Counted from the stretch's first letter, positions 6,138 to 15,720 are shown. The stretch is 32,251 nucleotides of DNA from an uncultured Candidatus Saccharibacteria bacterium (GCA_903839515.1 CAIMCP010000097.1:1-32251); one strand, 5' to 3'. The notes: generated by a model from the letters alone, not told the origin. A program made the numbers and translations.

Positions 6138-6692
6138 TCTTCCCCAGATTGCCTTTAATGGCTTTTGTGTCTGTTGTGATAGCACATAACCTGTTGCTCG
6201 CAAATGTCCTTCAAGTATCTCGCCCTGATTATCATTATGATTAGACACTACAATGATTGGATCGAAGTCTAAGCCACTTTCAAAATCGTTAGCAACCAAA
6301 TGAAACCTATCATTTGGAACCTCAAACACAACTTTACCATTTACTATATTCTCAGCAGCACGACCAACTTTACGACTATTGTCGCTAAGCTCATTCCAGT
6401 AACTGTAGTCGATGTAATTTAAGTTCGAAACATCATATTTATCTAGCTCGACTAGTTCCCAGTCGTAATCGCCAAAGTCCCTATCAAGCCAAGTTCGGTA
6501 GCTTTTTAGTATTTGCCACCTCATTGCATTTTCTTGTTTATTATTGAGATCAGGTTGAGTGACAATTTCTTCATCATAACCTAATTTTTTGATTGCTATA
6601 TGCAATTCATTGCTAAACCTAGCAGAGTCCATCTCTGCCTTCAACCATTCTAGGATTGCTTGTTCTTTGCTGCTGTCGCTAATGAGTTTCAT
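6129..6692 (-). CDS. Hypothetical protein
   Basis: I do not recognise this 187-residue soluble protein. I set the start at the ATG at 6692 (MKLISDSSKEQ) rather than the longer frame to 6755. The longer N-terminus would run through the tRNA-Gly terminator hairpin, and a TGC-TATGAT hexamer ends six bases before 6692. Features include a helical N-terminal half and a C-terminal half with FHLVANDF, FDPIIVVSNHNDNQGEILEG and HLRATGYVLSQQ. The latter reads like a small 'address book' domain of ParB/methyltransferase-associated type, where GEILEGHxRxTxY resembles G-x-x-L-x-G-x-H-R, but this is only a suggestion. It is the last module of the accessory region. Confidence 0.65.
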   Translation of the reverse strand: MKLISDSSKEQAILEWLKAEMDSARFSNELHIAIKKLGYDEEIVTQPDLNNKQENAMRWQILKSYRTWLDRDFGDYDWELVELDKYDVSNLNYIDYSYWNELSDNSRKVGRAAENIVNGKVVFEVPNDRFHLVANDFESGLDFDPIIVVSNHNDNQGEILEGHLRATGYVLSQQTQKPLKAIWGRLR

Positions 6693-6698
6693 TTTATA

Positions 6699-6707
6699 AT
6701 CATAGCA
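6699..6707 (-). promoter_or_regulatory. Extended -10 promoter, leaderless type
   Basis: Minus strand TGC-TATGAT is followed by six bases (TATAAA) and the ATG at 6692. It sits immediately downstream of the tRNA-Gly terminator, so the gene has its own promoter. The -35 region would fall inside the hairpin, consistent with reliance on the extended -10 element. Confidence 0.5.
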
Positions 6708-6733
6708 AAAAGAGACCATCGCTGGTCTCTTTT
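6708..6733 (-). terminator. Intrinsic terminator of tRNA-Gly
   Basis: A stem of AGAGACCA with TGGTCTCT around a TCGC tetraloop is flanked by A and T runs (AAAA / TTTT) on both sides, so it could act in both directions. It lies 40 bases past the tRNA-Gly 3' end. Confidence 0.75.
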
Positions 6734-6734
6734 G

Positions 6735-6756
6735 TTTGAAACTATACTGTTTCAAA
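6735..6756 (-). other. Perfect 8-bp stem-loop between tRNA-Gly and its terminator
   Basis: TTTGAAAC and GTTTCAAA pair perfectly around TATACT. It lies in the 3' trailer of the tRNA-Gly transcript, adjacent to the intrinsic terminator. It may help 3' processing or back up termination. No U tract follows directly. Confidence 0.4.
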
Positions 6757-6772
6757 ATCGTTTGGGTCTAAT

Positions 6773-6849
6773 TGGTGCGGGTGACGGGACTCTAACCCGT
6801 GGCCTCATCCTTGGCAAGGATGCGCTCTAAACAACTGAGCTACACCCGC
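6773..6849 (-). tRNA. tRNA-Gly (GCC)
   Basis: The minus strand folds as a 77-nt cloverleaf: acceptor GCGGGTG/CACCCGC, D-arm with AGCTCAGTTGTTTAGAGC, anticodon stem-loop CATCC-TTGCCAA-GGATG (anticodon GCC), T-arm ACGGG-TTAGAGT-CCCGT, discriminator A and an encoded CCA. The T-loop reads TTAGAGT rather than TTCGAGT, an uncommon but tolerated change. A TATAAT-type box lies about 20 bases upstream. It is transcribed away from the plus-strand tRNA cluster. Confidence 0.93.
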
Positions 6850-6898
6850 ATAACAGGGTATTATTATAACTATATTTATGCGATTATACAATATATCC

Positions 6899-6927
6899 TT
6901 GAGAAGAAAGGCTTTTTCTTATAGAAT
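6899..6927 (+). promoter_or_regulatory. Promoter of the tRNA-Phe/Cys/Leu cluster
   Basis: TTGAGA, a 17-bp spacer and TAGAAT lie with the -10 end 13 bases before tRNA-Phe. The spacing suits a primary-sigma promoter. It probably drives all three closely spaced tRNAs, since no terminator is visible between them. Confidence 0.55.
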
Positions 6928-6940
6928 ATACGAAGTCATT

Positions 6941-7016
6941 GGCGCTTTAGCTCAGTTGGTAGAGCAGAGGCCTGAAGAGCCTTGTGTCCCCAGTTCGAGT
7001 CTGGGAGGCGCCACCA
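6941..7016 (+). tRNA. tRNA-Phe (GAA)
   Basis: A 76-nt cloverleaf begins GGCGCTT and ends AGGCGCCACCA with encoded CCA. The anticodon loop is CTGAAGA (anticodon GAA) and the T-arm is CCCAG-TTCGAGT-CTGGG. It is the first of three tRNAs, 22 bases before tRNA-Cys. Confidence 0.95.
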
Positions 7017-7038
7017 TTTGACTATGTAACCATCTCAG

Positions 7039-7112
7039 GGCGCCTTGGCGGAGTGGTTACGCAGAGGTCTGCAAAACCTTTTACACCGGTTCAATTCCGG
7101 TAGGCGCCTCCA
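7039..7112 (+). tRNA. tRNA-Cys (GCA)
   Basis: A 74-nt cloverleaf begins GGCGCCT and ends AGGCGCCTCCA with encoded CCA. The anticodon loop is TCTGCAAAA around GCA and the T-arm is ACCGG-TTCAATT-CCGGT. It follows tRNA-Phe closely and shares its transcript. Confidence 0.93.
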
Positions 7113-7143
7113 GTACATTAACTTTCTAGACTATTTTATTTTT

Positions 7144-7230
7144 GGGCAAGTGGCGGAATTGGTATACGCGGTGGACTTAAAATCCGCTGGTTTTACGACC
7201 TTGTGGGTTCGAGTCCCACCTTGCCCACCA
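7144..7230 (+). tRNA. tRNA-Leu (UAA)
   Basis: An 87-nt class II tRNA has acceptor GGGCAAG/CTTGCCC, anticodon loop CTTAAAA (anticodon TAA), a variable arm (TGGTTTTACGACCT region), the T-arm GTGGG-TTCGAGT-CCCAC, and an encoded ACCA. It ends one base before the convergent carboxypeptidase stop codon. Confidence 0.95.
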
Positions 7231-7231
7231 A

Positions 7232-8431
7232 TTAGAATTTGAATATGTTTTTAATTTCCCAAACCAAACTAGGTCTTGGGATTTTTTCATTTAATATTAA
7301 GTTCTGAGTGTGGTTGTTTACTGAAATTGCGCCAACTACAGTGCCTTTTTTTGTCAGGTAGTTTATTTTCTTAGTTTTAATAATTGGTTGCAAAGTGGTT
7401 TTATCCCAAAGTATATGTTGGTAATTCTGCGTAGCTATAATCTGATAGTGAGACTTAGACCATGGAACGCTGTAATATCCTACGACTTGATTGGTGGCAG
7501 GATAGTCAATCACAGTAATGTTTGAAATTGCCGAATTGATTATTGGGATACTATTAGACATGGCTTCTATTAGCGAAGGCTCATCCATAACTGCCCCAAC
7601 TACAGTTGCGGTCTGGTTTGTGCCCTGTATATTGTTTTTTGAGGCGAACAAATATGCCCCAGTATCTTCGTTATTATTACCTGTTTTGATTCCTATGATT
7701 CCATTTTTGCCGAGTAGGATGTTAACGTTCTTAATCATACCCTGAACTGGAATAATAGCTGTTTTTTGATTAACAATTTGAGCTAAAACGGGATTATTAA
7801 GAGCTAATTTACCAACTTTTATTAGATCGGAAGGACTGGAGGTTGTAGTTGGTGATAAACCGCTGGCGTCTGTGCCTATTACGGTGTCGTTAATATTCCA
7901 CTGCTTTAGGGTTGACGTTGCATACATGTTATATGCAGCAAGTGATCCAAAGGCCCAGATTGCTGCACTATCTGACATATTACATGAAGAGGGAAGAAGT
8001 ATGGCTTGCAGAACCTGATATTCACTTATTTGTTCCCCGAGTTCTACTTTAACCACTGAACCTTCCGCCGCTAGATATGAATTATATAAATTAACATCTT
8101 GAGCAGTCATGGTTAGCATCGGTCCTTGCTGGTTAAGGTCTAAAGGATATTTATTTAGTATCATGAGAGCTGTTATAACCTTTGAAGTGCTGGCAGTCGG
8201 TAACTGATCTTTATTTGTGCTGGTTAATACCGTTTTATACCCTTGGATGGTAACGGCCGATTCACCATTTTCTGGCAAGGTAACATCTGGCCGTGGATTA
8301 GTTAAAGGCTGTAGTGTAATAGCTGTTCTTGTCTCATATAGGGGTTTGATTACGGCATAGGCAATAACTGGTAATAGCAATAAGGGAATCAAAAAAAGCC
8401 ATAACTTCTTCTTCTTTTTATGTCTTGTCAT
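7232..8431 (-). CDS. dacA: D-alanyl-D-alanine carboxypeptidase (penicillin-binding protein, S11 family)
   Basis: The 399-residue protein has all three active-site motifs of S11 serine peptidases: S81-T-S-K84 with catalytic Ser81, S149-C-N151, and K249-T-G251. A basic N-terminus (RHKKKKK) and one hydrophobic helix (residues 10-29) act as an uncleaved anchor or signal, placing the catalytic domain outside the membrane. It trims the terminal D-Ala from peptidoglycan pentapeptides or related substrates. The C-terminal ~100 residues form the usual accessory beta domain. It is a single gene with a leaderless-type promoter, divergent from lemA. It fits functionally with the ddl and MurF-like genes further on. 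Confidence 0.88.
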   Translation of the reverse strand: MTRHKKKKKLWLFLIPLLLLPVIAYAVIKPLYETRTAITLQPLTNPRPDVTLPENGESAVTIQGYKTVLTSTNKDQLPTASTSKVITALMILNKYPLDLNQQGPMLTMTAQDVNLYNSYLAAEGSVVKVELGEQISEYQVLQAILLPSSCNMSDSAAIWAFGSLAAYNMYATSTLKQWNINDTVIGTDASGLSPTTTSSPSDLIKVGKLALNNPVLAQIVNQKTAIIPVQGMIKNVNILLGKNGIIGIKTGNNNEDTGAYLFASKNNIQGTNQTATVVGAVMDEPSLIEAMSNSIPIINSAISNITVIDYPATNQVVGYYSVPWSKSHYQIIATQNYQHILWDKTTLQPIIKTKKINYLTKKGTVVGAISVNNHTQNLILNEKIPRPSLVWEIKNIFKF

Positions 8432-8437
8432 AAAGAC

Positions 8438-8446
8438 ATTCTATCA
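8438..8446 (-). promoter_or_regulatory. Extended -10 promoter, leaderless type, for dacA
   Basis: Minus strand TGA-TAGAAT is followed by six bases (GTCTTT) and the dacA ATG. No Shine-Dalgarno is possible in that gap. Confidence 0.45.
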
Positions 8447-8491
8447 TCATATTAACCTGTTTAATGTATGCCATTTTTTGCTCATTAGTTG

Positions 8492-8521
8492 TATAATTAA
8501 AGGAGTAAATATAATAGGGAG
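8492..8521 (+). promoter_or_regulatory. lemA promoter -10 and ribosome binding site
   Basis: TATAAT at 8492-8497 and AGGGAG at 8516-8521 precede the ATG at 8528 by normal distances. A second SD-like AAAGGAG lies at 8499-8505. Unlike many neighbours, this gene has a conventional leader. It diverges from the dacA promoter. Confidence 0.5.
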
Positions 8522-8527
8522 TAATTT

Positions 8528-9100
8528 ATGACTTTAGTTATCGTGATAATTGTAATAGTGGTCTTGCTGGGCATTGTAGCTATATCTATATATAACGGAC
8601 TAGTAAAAACAAACGTAAGAGCCGATGAAGCTTGGAGTGATATAACTGTACAACTTAAAAGACGTTCAGATTTAATACCTAATCTTGTGCAAACTGTTAA
8701 GGGTTATGCGACTCATGAAAAGACTGTATTTGAGGATGTTACGGAAGCCAGAACAAAGGTTATGTCAGCTCAGGGTCCAGCTGAGACTGCAAAGGCCGAC
8801 AATGCATTTCAAGCGACAATGAAAAGTCTTTTTGCAGTTGCTGAAAACTACCCTCAGCTTAGAGCAAGCGAGAATTTCCAAGAACTACAATCCGAACTAG
8901 TTGATACTGAAGATAAGATTCAAGCATCTAGAAGATTCTACAACGGAATGGCCCGTGACTTTAATACTAAAAGAAAAGTATTTCCAACAAATATTTTCGC
9001 TGGTATGCTTGGATTTACTAAGGACCGAGAATACTTTGACGTAGATGCTTCAGAACAAAAATCTGTTCAGGAACCAGTAAAAGTAGATTTCACAAAGTAG
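8528..9100 (+). CDS. lemA: LemA family membrane protein
   Basis: The 190-residue protein has one N-terminal transmembrane helix (residues 3-23) followed by an all-helical domain with the LemA signature YNGLVKTNVRADEAWSDI, KRRSDLIPNLVQTVKGYA and ENFQELQSELVDTEDKI ... RRFYNGMARDFN. The family is widespread, its molecular function is poorly defined, and it is often paired with the HtpX protease, as here (27-bp gap). The domain probably faces outward with a short cytoplasmic N-terminus. Length and motif order are typical. It has a conventional Shine-Dalgarno. Confidence 0.92.
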   Translation: MTLVIVIIVIVVLLGIVAISIYNGLVKTNVRADEAWSDITVQLKRRSDLIPNLVQTVKGYATHEKTVFEDVTEARTKVMSAQGPAETAKADNAFQATMKSLFAVAENYPQLRASENFQELQSELVDTEDKIQASRRFYNGMARDFNTKRKVFPTNIFAGMLGFTKDREYFDVDASEQKSVQEPVKVDFTK

Positions 9101-9127
9101 TTCATTACTTAAATAGAAATAGAATTT

Positions 9128-10000
9128 ATGTATAGCCAAATAAGCTCAAACAAAAGAAAAACAGTGTTAATAATGGCATTCTTCTTTGTCATCATTGGAC
9201 TACTTGCTGGAATTTTGGGATATCTATATAGAAGTACCAGTATGGTAGTAACGATTCTAATAATTGGAACCGTCTATGCGTTTATTAGCTATTGGGCCGG
9301 AACTAGATGGAGTCTTTCATTAAATGGTGCTCAGGAAATACAGAAAAAAGATGATCCAAGACTTTGGCGAATAATTGAGAATCTCGCAATTACAGATGGA
9401 CTACCAATGCCCAAAGTCTATATTATTGATGATCCAGCCCCAAATGCTTTTGCTACTGGACGAGATCCTGAGCATGCATCAGTTTGCGCAACTAGTGGAC
9501 TGTTAGAAATAATGAACGATAAGGAGCTTCAGGGTGTATTCGCTCATGAAATGTCTCATGTAAAAAACTATGACATTCGTGTAGCTATGATTTCTTTTGC
9601 CCTAGCTGCTGCCATATCTTTAATAGCAGACATAATTCTCAGGGTAACAATATTTAACCGTGATGATCGTGAACAAAGCCCAGTGTTAATTATTGCAGGC
9701 ATTGTCGCAATTATACTTGCTCCAATCCTAGCAACTATGGTGTCACTAGCAGTATCAAGAAGAAGAGAATATTTAGCAGATGCCAGTGGAGCCTTGGCGA
9801 CTAGATATCCAGAGGGACTTGAAAGTGCTTTAAATAAAATAAAGGAGCATGGAAGTGTATTAAAGAAACAAAATACCGCAACCGCTCATTTCTTCTTCGC
9901 CAATCCTTTGAAGGGTCATAGTTTAACTAACTTATTCTCAACTCATCCTCCAATTGATGATCGGATTGCAAGACTTAAAAAAATGGAGACTAACGAATAA
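9128..10000 (+). CDS. htpX: HtpX-like M48 family membrane zinc protease
   Basis: The 290-residue protein carries the zinc-protease motif HEMSH (residues 140-144) and the third zinc ligand in RREYLADASG (Glu214). Two hydrophobic helices at the N-terminus and two more around 155-175 and 187-210 match HtpX topology. HtpX degrades misfolded membrane proteins at the cytoplasmic face. It sits between lemA and a membrane protein whose ATG overlaps its stop (TAATG), so the three form one operon. Length and motifs are normal. Confidence 0.93.
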   Translation: MYSQISSNKRKTVLIMAFFFVIIGLLAGILGYLYRSTSMVVTILIIGTVYAFISYWAGTRWSLSLNGAQEIQKKDDPRLWRIIENLAITDGLPMPKVYIIDDPAPNAFATGRDPEHASVCATSGLLEIMNDKELQGVFAHEMSHVKNYDIRVAMISFALAAAISLIADIILRVTIFNRDDREQSPVLIIAGIVAIILAPILATMVSLAVSRRREYLADASGALATRYPEGLESALNKIKEHGSVLKKQNTATAHFFFANPLKGHSLTNLFSTHPPIDDRIARLKKMETNE

Positions 10001-10911
10001 TGGCTAATTCAAAGAAGAAGGCGATTAACAAGACTCTGACTCGCAATAAGGTCAAAAAACCTAGTGATAAAAAAGAAGTACAAGAGAATCTAAAAAAGAT
10101 AGATAATCCTTTTAAGATTACCAAAAATAGCTTCATGGTTTTAAGAAATAATTGGACACTTTTTGCTTTAATCATGGTTCTTTATTTTTTCCTTAGTATG
10201 TTTTTTGTACATGGATTTAGCCTAGGTGGTGATTTGCAGACTGTGAATAGCAAGTATGCACATTCAGACGCTTTCACTAGAGGTATTAATCTTGTCGGTA
10301 GTGTTATATCTTCATCTCAGGGGACTACTTCAAGCGCTAGTGTATATCAGACATTTTTTGGAGTTGTAGTTTCCCTGGCTGTCATTTATTGTTTGAGAGA
10401 AATTTATGCGAATAGAAAAGTTACTGTTAGAAATGCATTTTATAGAGGAATGGGGTCGATAATTCCATCAATTCTAATATTAAGTCTTATCGCAATAGAG
10501 CTTATTCCATTTTTAATATCAGCAGTGTTATACGCATATTTTTTTGGAAGCCAAATAAACATAAATTTGTTCGAAAAAATAATAGTACTAATACCCTGTA
10601 CACTGCTTATTTGGCTAACTTGCTATTGGGTGACTAATAGTATTATAGCTTTTTATATATCTACACTTCCGGAAATGGAACCTCTAATGGCTCTTCGGGA
10701 AGCTAAAAAAATAGTTAAGAAAAGAAGACTCAAGATATTTGCTAGGATTATTATTTTTCCAATAATCCTTTTCCTGACAATCTTTATTATCATGATTCCA
10801 ATTTCTCTTTATTTGACCGCCATAGCAGCATGGATCTATTTTATCTTAGGACTTGCTTCATTAATTTTCTTTAATAGTTATATGTACAGTCTTTATCGGG
10901 AACTTATATAG
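10000..10911 (+). CDS. Polytopic membrane protein of unknown function
   Basis: This 303-residue protein is not recognised as a named family. Residues 1-45 are strongly basic (KKKAINKTLTRNKVKKPSDK) and cytoplasmic. About six hydrophobic segments follow, near residues 52-72, 120-137, 150-180, 190-217, 245-270 and 272-292. A cytoplasmic loop, PEMEPLMALREAKKIVKKRRLK, links helices 4 and 5. That loop resembles the 'ALxxSxxLVKGRxWR' region of DUF975/GlpM-like membrane families, which is only a hint. It is translationally coupled to htpX and ends just before ligA. Confidence 0.8.
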   Translation: MANSKKKAINKTLTRNKVKKPSDKKEVQENLKKIDNPFKITKNSFMVLRNNWTLFALIMVLYFFLSMFFVHGFSLGGDLQTVNSKYAHSDAFTRGINLVGSVISSSQGTTSSASVYQTFFGVVVSLAVIYCLREIYANRKVTVRNAFYRGMGSIIPSILILSLIAIELIPFLISAVLYAYFFGSQININLFEKIIVLIPCTLLIWLTCYWVTNSIIAFYISTLPEMEPLMALREAKKIVKKRRLKIFARIIIFPIILFLTIFIIMIPISLYLTAIAAWIYFILGLASLIFFNSYMYSLYRELI

Positions 10912-12936
<2,025 letters not shown>

Positions 12937-12939
12937 TAT

Positions 12940-12968
12940 TTGACAGTATCTACGTTTTCAGATATAAA
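12940..12968 (+). promoter_or_regulatory. Consensus-type promoter immediately after ligA
   Basis: TTGACA, exactly 17 bp, then TATAAA is the best primary-sigma promoter match in the window. The start site would be near 12974-12976. No open reading frame begins there; the next gene starts 200 bases away, beyond an intrinsic terminator. The promoter therefore seems to serve a short noncoding transcript. Confidence 0.65.
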
Positions 12969-12974
12969 CATTAG

Positions 12975-13091
12975 CATGTTCGTACGTTTAAATAGCGGCG
13001 TAGTGAAAAACAAAAATACTAATTAAAATTTCCAGCCGCTTTCGGTGGGCACGTACGAAATAGTAAAAAGCCAAGATAGTCTTGGTTTTTT
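12975..13091 (+). ncRNA. Candidate small structured RNA (about 115 nt)
   Basis: Between the promoter and an intrinsic terminator lies a sequence with nested complementarity. The outer stem is TTCGTACGT (12979-12987) with ACGTACGAA (13051-13059), perfect over 9 bp. An inner stem AGCGGC (12994-12999) pairs with GCCGCT (13035-13040), and TAGT/ACTA sits inside it. The right arm of the inner stem can instead form a local hairpin, CCAGCCG-CTTT-CGGTGG. The A-rich loop holds no frame of note. It does not resemble SRP RNA, 6S RNA, tmRNA or RNase P by size or signature. Expression is inferred only. Confidence 0.5.
13066..13091 (+). terminator. Intrinsic terminator of the candidate small RNA
   Basis: AAAAGCCAAGA, a TAG loop and TCTTGG with a run of six T's form a canonical hairpin-plus-U-tract. 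It closes the transcript that would start near 12975 and insulates it from the Kelch-like gene. Confidence 0.8.
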
Positions 13092-13179
13092 AGTTTTAAA
13101 GATAATAGTTTTGTAATTATTTGTGCAATAATCTATTATTAACATAACTATTAAGTTTTTATAGAGGGGTAAAAAGAAA

Positions 13180-14646
13180 ATGAAAAAAATATTACGTAAG
13201 TATATCTACATTTTCATGATCACTGTATCTTTTGTTTCTTTAAGTAGTGGTATTTTATCTAAGGCTTATGCGGCAACTGTCCCTGGCAGTAATTCATCTT
13301 GGCAATCAGCGACTAATCTACCTCAAGTAGTAAATAAATCAACATCTGTTAATTACCATGGGTTCATTTATTCAATTGGTGGAGAAGGAAGTTCTTCGAA
13401 TAATCTAACCAATATTGCACCAATTGCAGGTGATGGATCATTAGGTGCATGGACAACATCGCCTAAGTTATTGCCTGCAGGAATTGCTTGGCATGCCTCA
13501 GTAATTGTTAAAAATTACATTTATGCCATGGGAGGTTATGGTGGAGGCAGTGGTATAGTCGACACTGTTTACTACACTAGCGTCAACTCAGACGGATCAA
13601 TAAACGACTGGAAATTAGCTACAAATCTACCACAGGCCCTTTATGGCAGCTCAGCGGTAACTTTTAATAATTATATTTATATGATCGGTGGTTGGAACTC
13701 TAGTTTTTTTTCTTCTGACACTGTTTACTACACTAGCGTCAACTCAGACGGATCAATTGATAGCTGGAAAACTGCCACTCATTTACCAGTATCTTTATCT
13801 GACATCGGATCAACACAAAGTAATGGATATATTTACGTTGCTGGTGGAGTTAACAATGTTTCTGGAATGACCTATTCTGACAAAGTATATTATTCTAAAA
13901 TTAACTCAGACGGATCAATCGGTGACTGGAACGCATCAACTCATAATTTACCACTAAGCTTATTTTTCCCACAGATACAGGCCTATCACGGATATATATT
14001 TTCTGTAGGCGGAGATTCTGACTCAACCGGTACAATAGCATCAGTTTATTCTGCACCTTTGAGTACAGACGGATCAATCGGTGACTGGACTGTTTCACCT
14101 AACCCACTGCCCAAACCTATATCTCATTCAACTAGTTCTGTGTATAACGGTGTGATGTATCTAATAGGTGGTAGCACTAATACAGGTTTTTCAGGATTAG
14201 ACAATGTATACTATTCGACGCTAGCAGGCTACGATGCACCTATTCTGCAGTCCATAACTTCCAGTTTAGCTTTTGGATCGAGTAACACATTTGATTTATT
14301 TTCTCTAGCATCCAATAATCCTAGTCAACAATCTCTTATTATCACAAGTAGCCCTAGTCACGGTAGTATTTCTATATCCAATGGAACTATAACTTACACT
14401 GCCAATACCGGATATATCGGTTCGGATAGCCTTACCTATAGTTTTTGCTATATCTATGATTCAACAAATTGCTCTCAGGCAATCATTACTCTAAATATAA
14501 CTAGATCTATTGCTATAGCTCCAAAGACCGGTTTTGGTATCATAGATTCCAATAAAACTGCTAATAAAATTACATATCTAGGACTAAGCAGCTTTAGTTT
14601 TCTTGGATTGGGATTTATTGTTCGAATAAAATCAGGTAAAATTTAA
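13180..14646 (+). CDS. Secreted Kelch-like repeat surface protein with C-terminal APKTG anchor
   Basis: The 488-residue protein has a Sec signal peptide (basic KKILRKY, hydrophobic core, cleavage after SKAYA near residue 30). Residues ~40-350 hold about six repeats of ~52 residues with the pattern YYTSVNSDGSIxxWKxATxLP ... YIYMIGG, which is Kelch/beta-propeller-like. Residues ~360-440 form an Ig/cadherin-like domain (SPSHGSISISNGTITYTA, GYIGSDSLTYSF). The tail is APKTGFG, a hydrophobic stretch and RIKSGKI, which resembles a sortase-type sorting signal with A in place of L. The protein is probably displayed on the cell surface for adhesion or binding. It has a Shine-Dalgarno (AGAGGGG). Confidence 0.8.
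   Translation: MKKILRKYIYIFMITVSFVSLSSGILSKAYAATVPGSNSSWQSATNLPQVVNKSTSVNYHGFIYSIGGEGSSSNNLTNIAPIAGDGSLGAWTTSPKLLPAGIAWHASVIVKNYIYAMGGYGGGSGIVDTVYYTSVNSDGSINDWKLATNLPQALYGSSAVTFNNYIYMIGGWNSSFFSSDTVYYTSVNSDGSIDSWKTATHLPVSLSDIGSTQSNGYIYVAGGVNNVSGMTYSDKVYYSKINSDGSIGDWNASTHNLPLSLFFPQIQAYHGYIFSVGGDSDSTGTIASVYSAPLSTDGSIGDWTVSPNPLPKPISHSTSSVYNGVMYLIGGSTNTGFSGLDNVYYSTLAGYDAPILQSITSSLAFGSSNTFDLFSLASNNPSQQSLIITSSPSHGSISISNGTITYTANTGYIGSDSLTYSFCYIYDSTNCSQAIITLNITRSIAIAPKTGFGIIDSNKTANKITYLGLSSFSFLGLGFIVRIKSGKI
13561..13757 (+). repeat. 41-bp exact direct repeats inside the Kelch-like gene
   Basis: Positions 13561-13601 and 13717-13757 are identical over 41 bases (GACACTGTTTACTACACTAG onward to GACGGATCAAT), 156 bases or 52 codons apart. 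Two further repeats share GACGGATCAATCGGTGACTGG near 13910 and 14070. Identity at DNA level shows recent duplication or gene conversion between propeller blades. Confidence 0.9.
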
Positions 14647-14674
14647 TATACCAACACTTTTAAAAAAGTTTTGT

Positions 14675-14751
14675 GGGGCTGTAGCTCAGTTGGCTAGAGC
14701 GCTTCCATGGCATGGAAGAGGTCCAGGGTTCGAGTCCCTGTAGCTCCACCA
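14675..14751 (+). tRNA. tRNA-Ala (GGC)
   Basis: A 77-nt cloverleaf starts GGGGCTG and ends TAGCTCCACCA with encoded CCA. The anticodon stem-loop CTTCC-ATGGCAT-GGAAG carries GGC, and the T-arm is CAGGG-TTCGAGT-CCCTG. It is isolated between the Kelch-like gene and a leaderless-type gene. Confidence 0.95.
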
Positions 14752-14802
14752 ATAGATTTTATATTAATTCTTTAATCTGCTAAGTATTAATATCTGATTA
14801 TT

Positions 14803-14811
14803 TGCTATAAT
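14803..14811 (+). promoter_or_regulatory. Extended -10 promoter, leaderless type
   Basis: TGC-TATAAT, then six bases (AAACTG), then the ATG at 14818. The perfect extended -10 and the absence of space for a Shine-Dalgarno make this the clearest leaderless promoter in the window. Confidence 0.6.
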
Positions 14812-14817
14812 AAACTG

Positions 14818-15720
14818 ATGGCAAATAAACTCTTAAAGAAATTAGAAAAAGATGGCGAATCGAACATAAGACTTTTTGTAATCGGAGGAGTACTATTATT
14901 CGCTCTGAGTATAGGTCTGTTTATTAATAATATATATTTGAATCCAACTAATGTATTTTGGGGTTCATTTAGTAATGACATTTCTACTATAGGTTTTACT
15001 AAGACAACTAAGACAAATAATAATGGAGCCAACCTTAAGCAGGTAGTACAGATTGGTTTAGGCGGATCGAGCTACTCTCATTCACTAACATATCTTACTC
15101 GTAGCGGGATTACAGTTGTAACTGAAGAAAACAATAGCCCTACTTATGAATATGTAAGATATTTGAAGATATCCGCTAATCCTAAAAATGCTGGTGGAAA
15201 AACTGCTAATTATTCTAAGGTTTTAAATATTTGGGGTTATCAGGCAATAGCAAAGGGATCTTTAGGTAAAACTACTCAGACTTTTTATCAGTCTCTATTT
15301 GGTATTCTACCTTTTGGCAATTTGACATCTAGCCAAAGAAACTCTCTTGTAAGCTTTGCTAAATCTCACAAAGTATATGTTGTTAATAAATCCAAATCTG
15401 AAACTATTAATGGTCAGAAAGTAGATAGCCTAAATGTTTCTGTGAATTTATCTGGCTATATAGAAATGATGCAAAAATTTGGAGGCTATATAAATTATGA
15501 TGGCTTAGCCGGCATTAATCCAAGTCAATACTCGAAGCGTCCTCCTGTTAAAATTACTGTCAGTATTAACCCAGTTTCAAGGAATCTAGTAAGGATAAAT
15601 AACGGCAGTCCTTCCGGAATCACTGATTACTCAGGATTTGGAATTGATCCAGCATTTAAGGCTCCAACCAAATATATTTCATTGAAGCAGCTCGAGACTA
15701 AAATTCAAGCAATAAAATAA
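14818..15720 (+). CDS. Membrane-anchored exported protein of unknown function
   Basis: I do not recognise this 300-residue protein. A basic N-terminus (NKLLKKLEKDGESNIR) precedes a single hydrophobic helix (residues 20-40, LFVIGGVLLFALSIGLFI), so the remaining ~260 residues should lie outside the membrane. The exported part is rich in Ser, Asn, Thr and Tyr and appears beta-rich, with segments such as SYSHSLTYLTRSGITVVTEE and PVKITVSINPVSRNLVRI. The latter is reminiscent of domains that bind lipids or sugars, but no named domain is evident. It is transcribed singly from a leaderless promoter. The next gene has its own -10 box. Confidence 0.78.
   Translation: MANKLLKKLEKDGESNIRLFVIGGVLLFALSIGLFINNIYLNPTNVFWGSFSNDISTIGFTKTTKTNNNGANLKQVVQIGLGGSSYSHSLTYLTRSGITVVTEENNSPTYEYVRYLKISANPKNAGGKTANYSKVLNIWGYQAIAKGSLGKTTQTFYQSLFGILPFGNLTSSQRNSLVSFAKSHKVYVVNKSKSETINGQKVDSLNVSVNLSGYIEMMQKFGGYINYDGLAGINPSQYSKRPPVKITVSINPVSRNLVRINNGSPSGITDYSGFGIDPAFKAPTKYISLKQLETKIQAIK

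Noticed and set aside
6693-6755. N-terminal extension of the gene at 6129-6692
   Set aside because: The extra 21 codons run through two hairpins, including the tRNA-Gly terminator, and an extended -10 box sits just before the ATG at 6692.
6773-6849. tRNA-Gly as the integration site of the accessory region
   Set aside because: I saw no second copy of the tRNA 3' end at the other border or anywhere in region 1, and no integrase gene. The repeats that border modules are protein-coding fragments, not tRNA fragments.
7045-7242. Open frame across the tRNA-Cys and tRNA-Leu genes
   Set aside because: It is an accidental frame running through two clear cloverleaf tRNAs.
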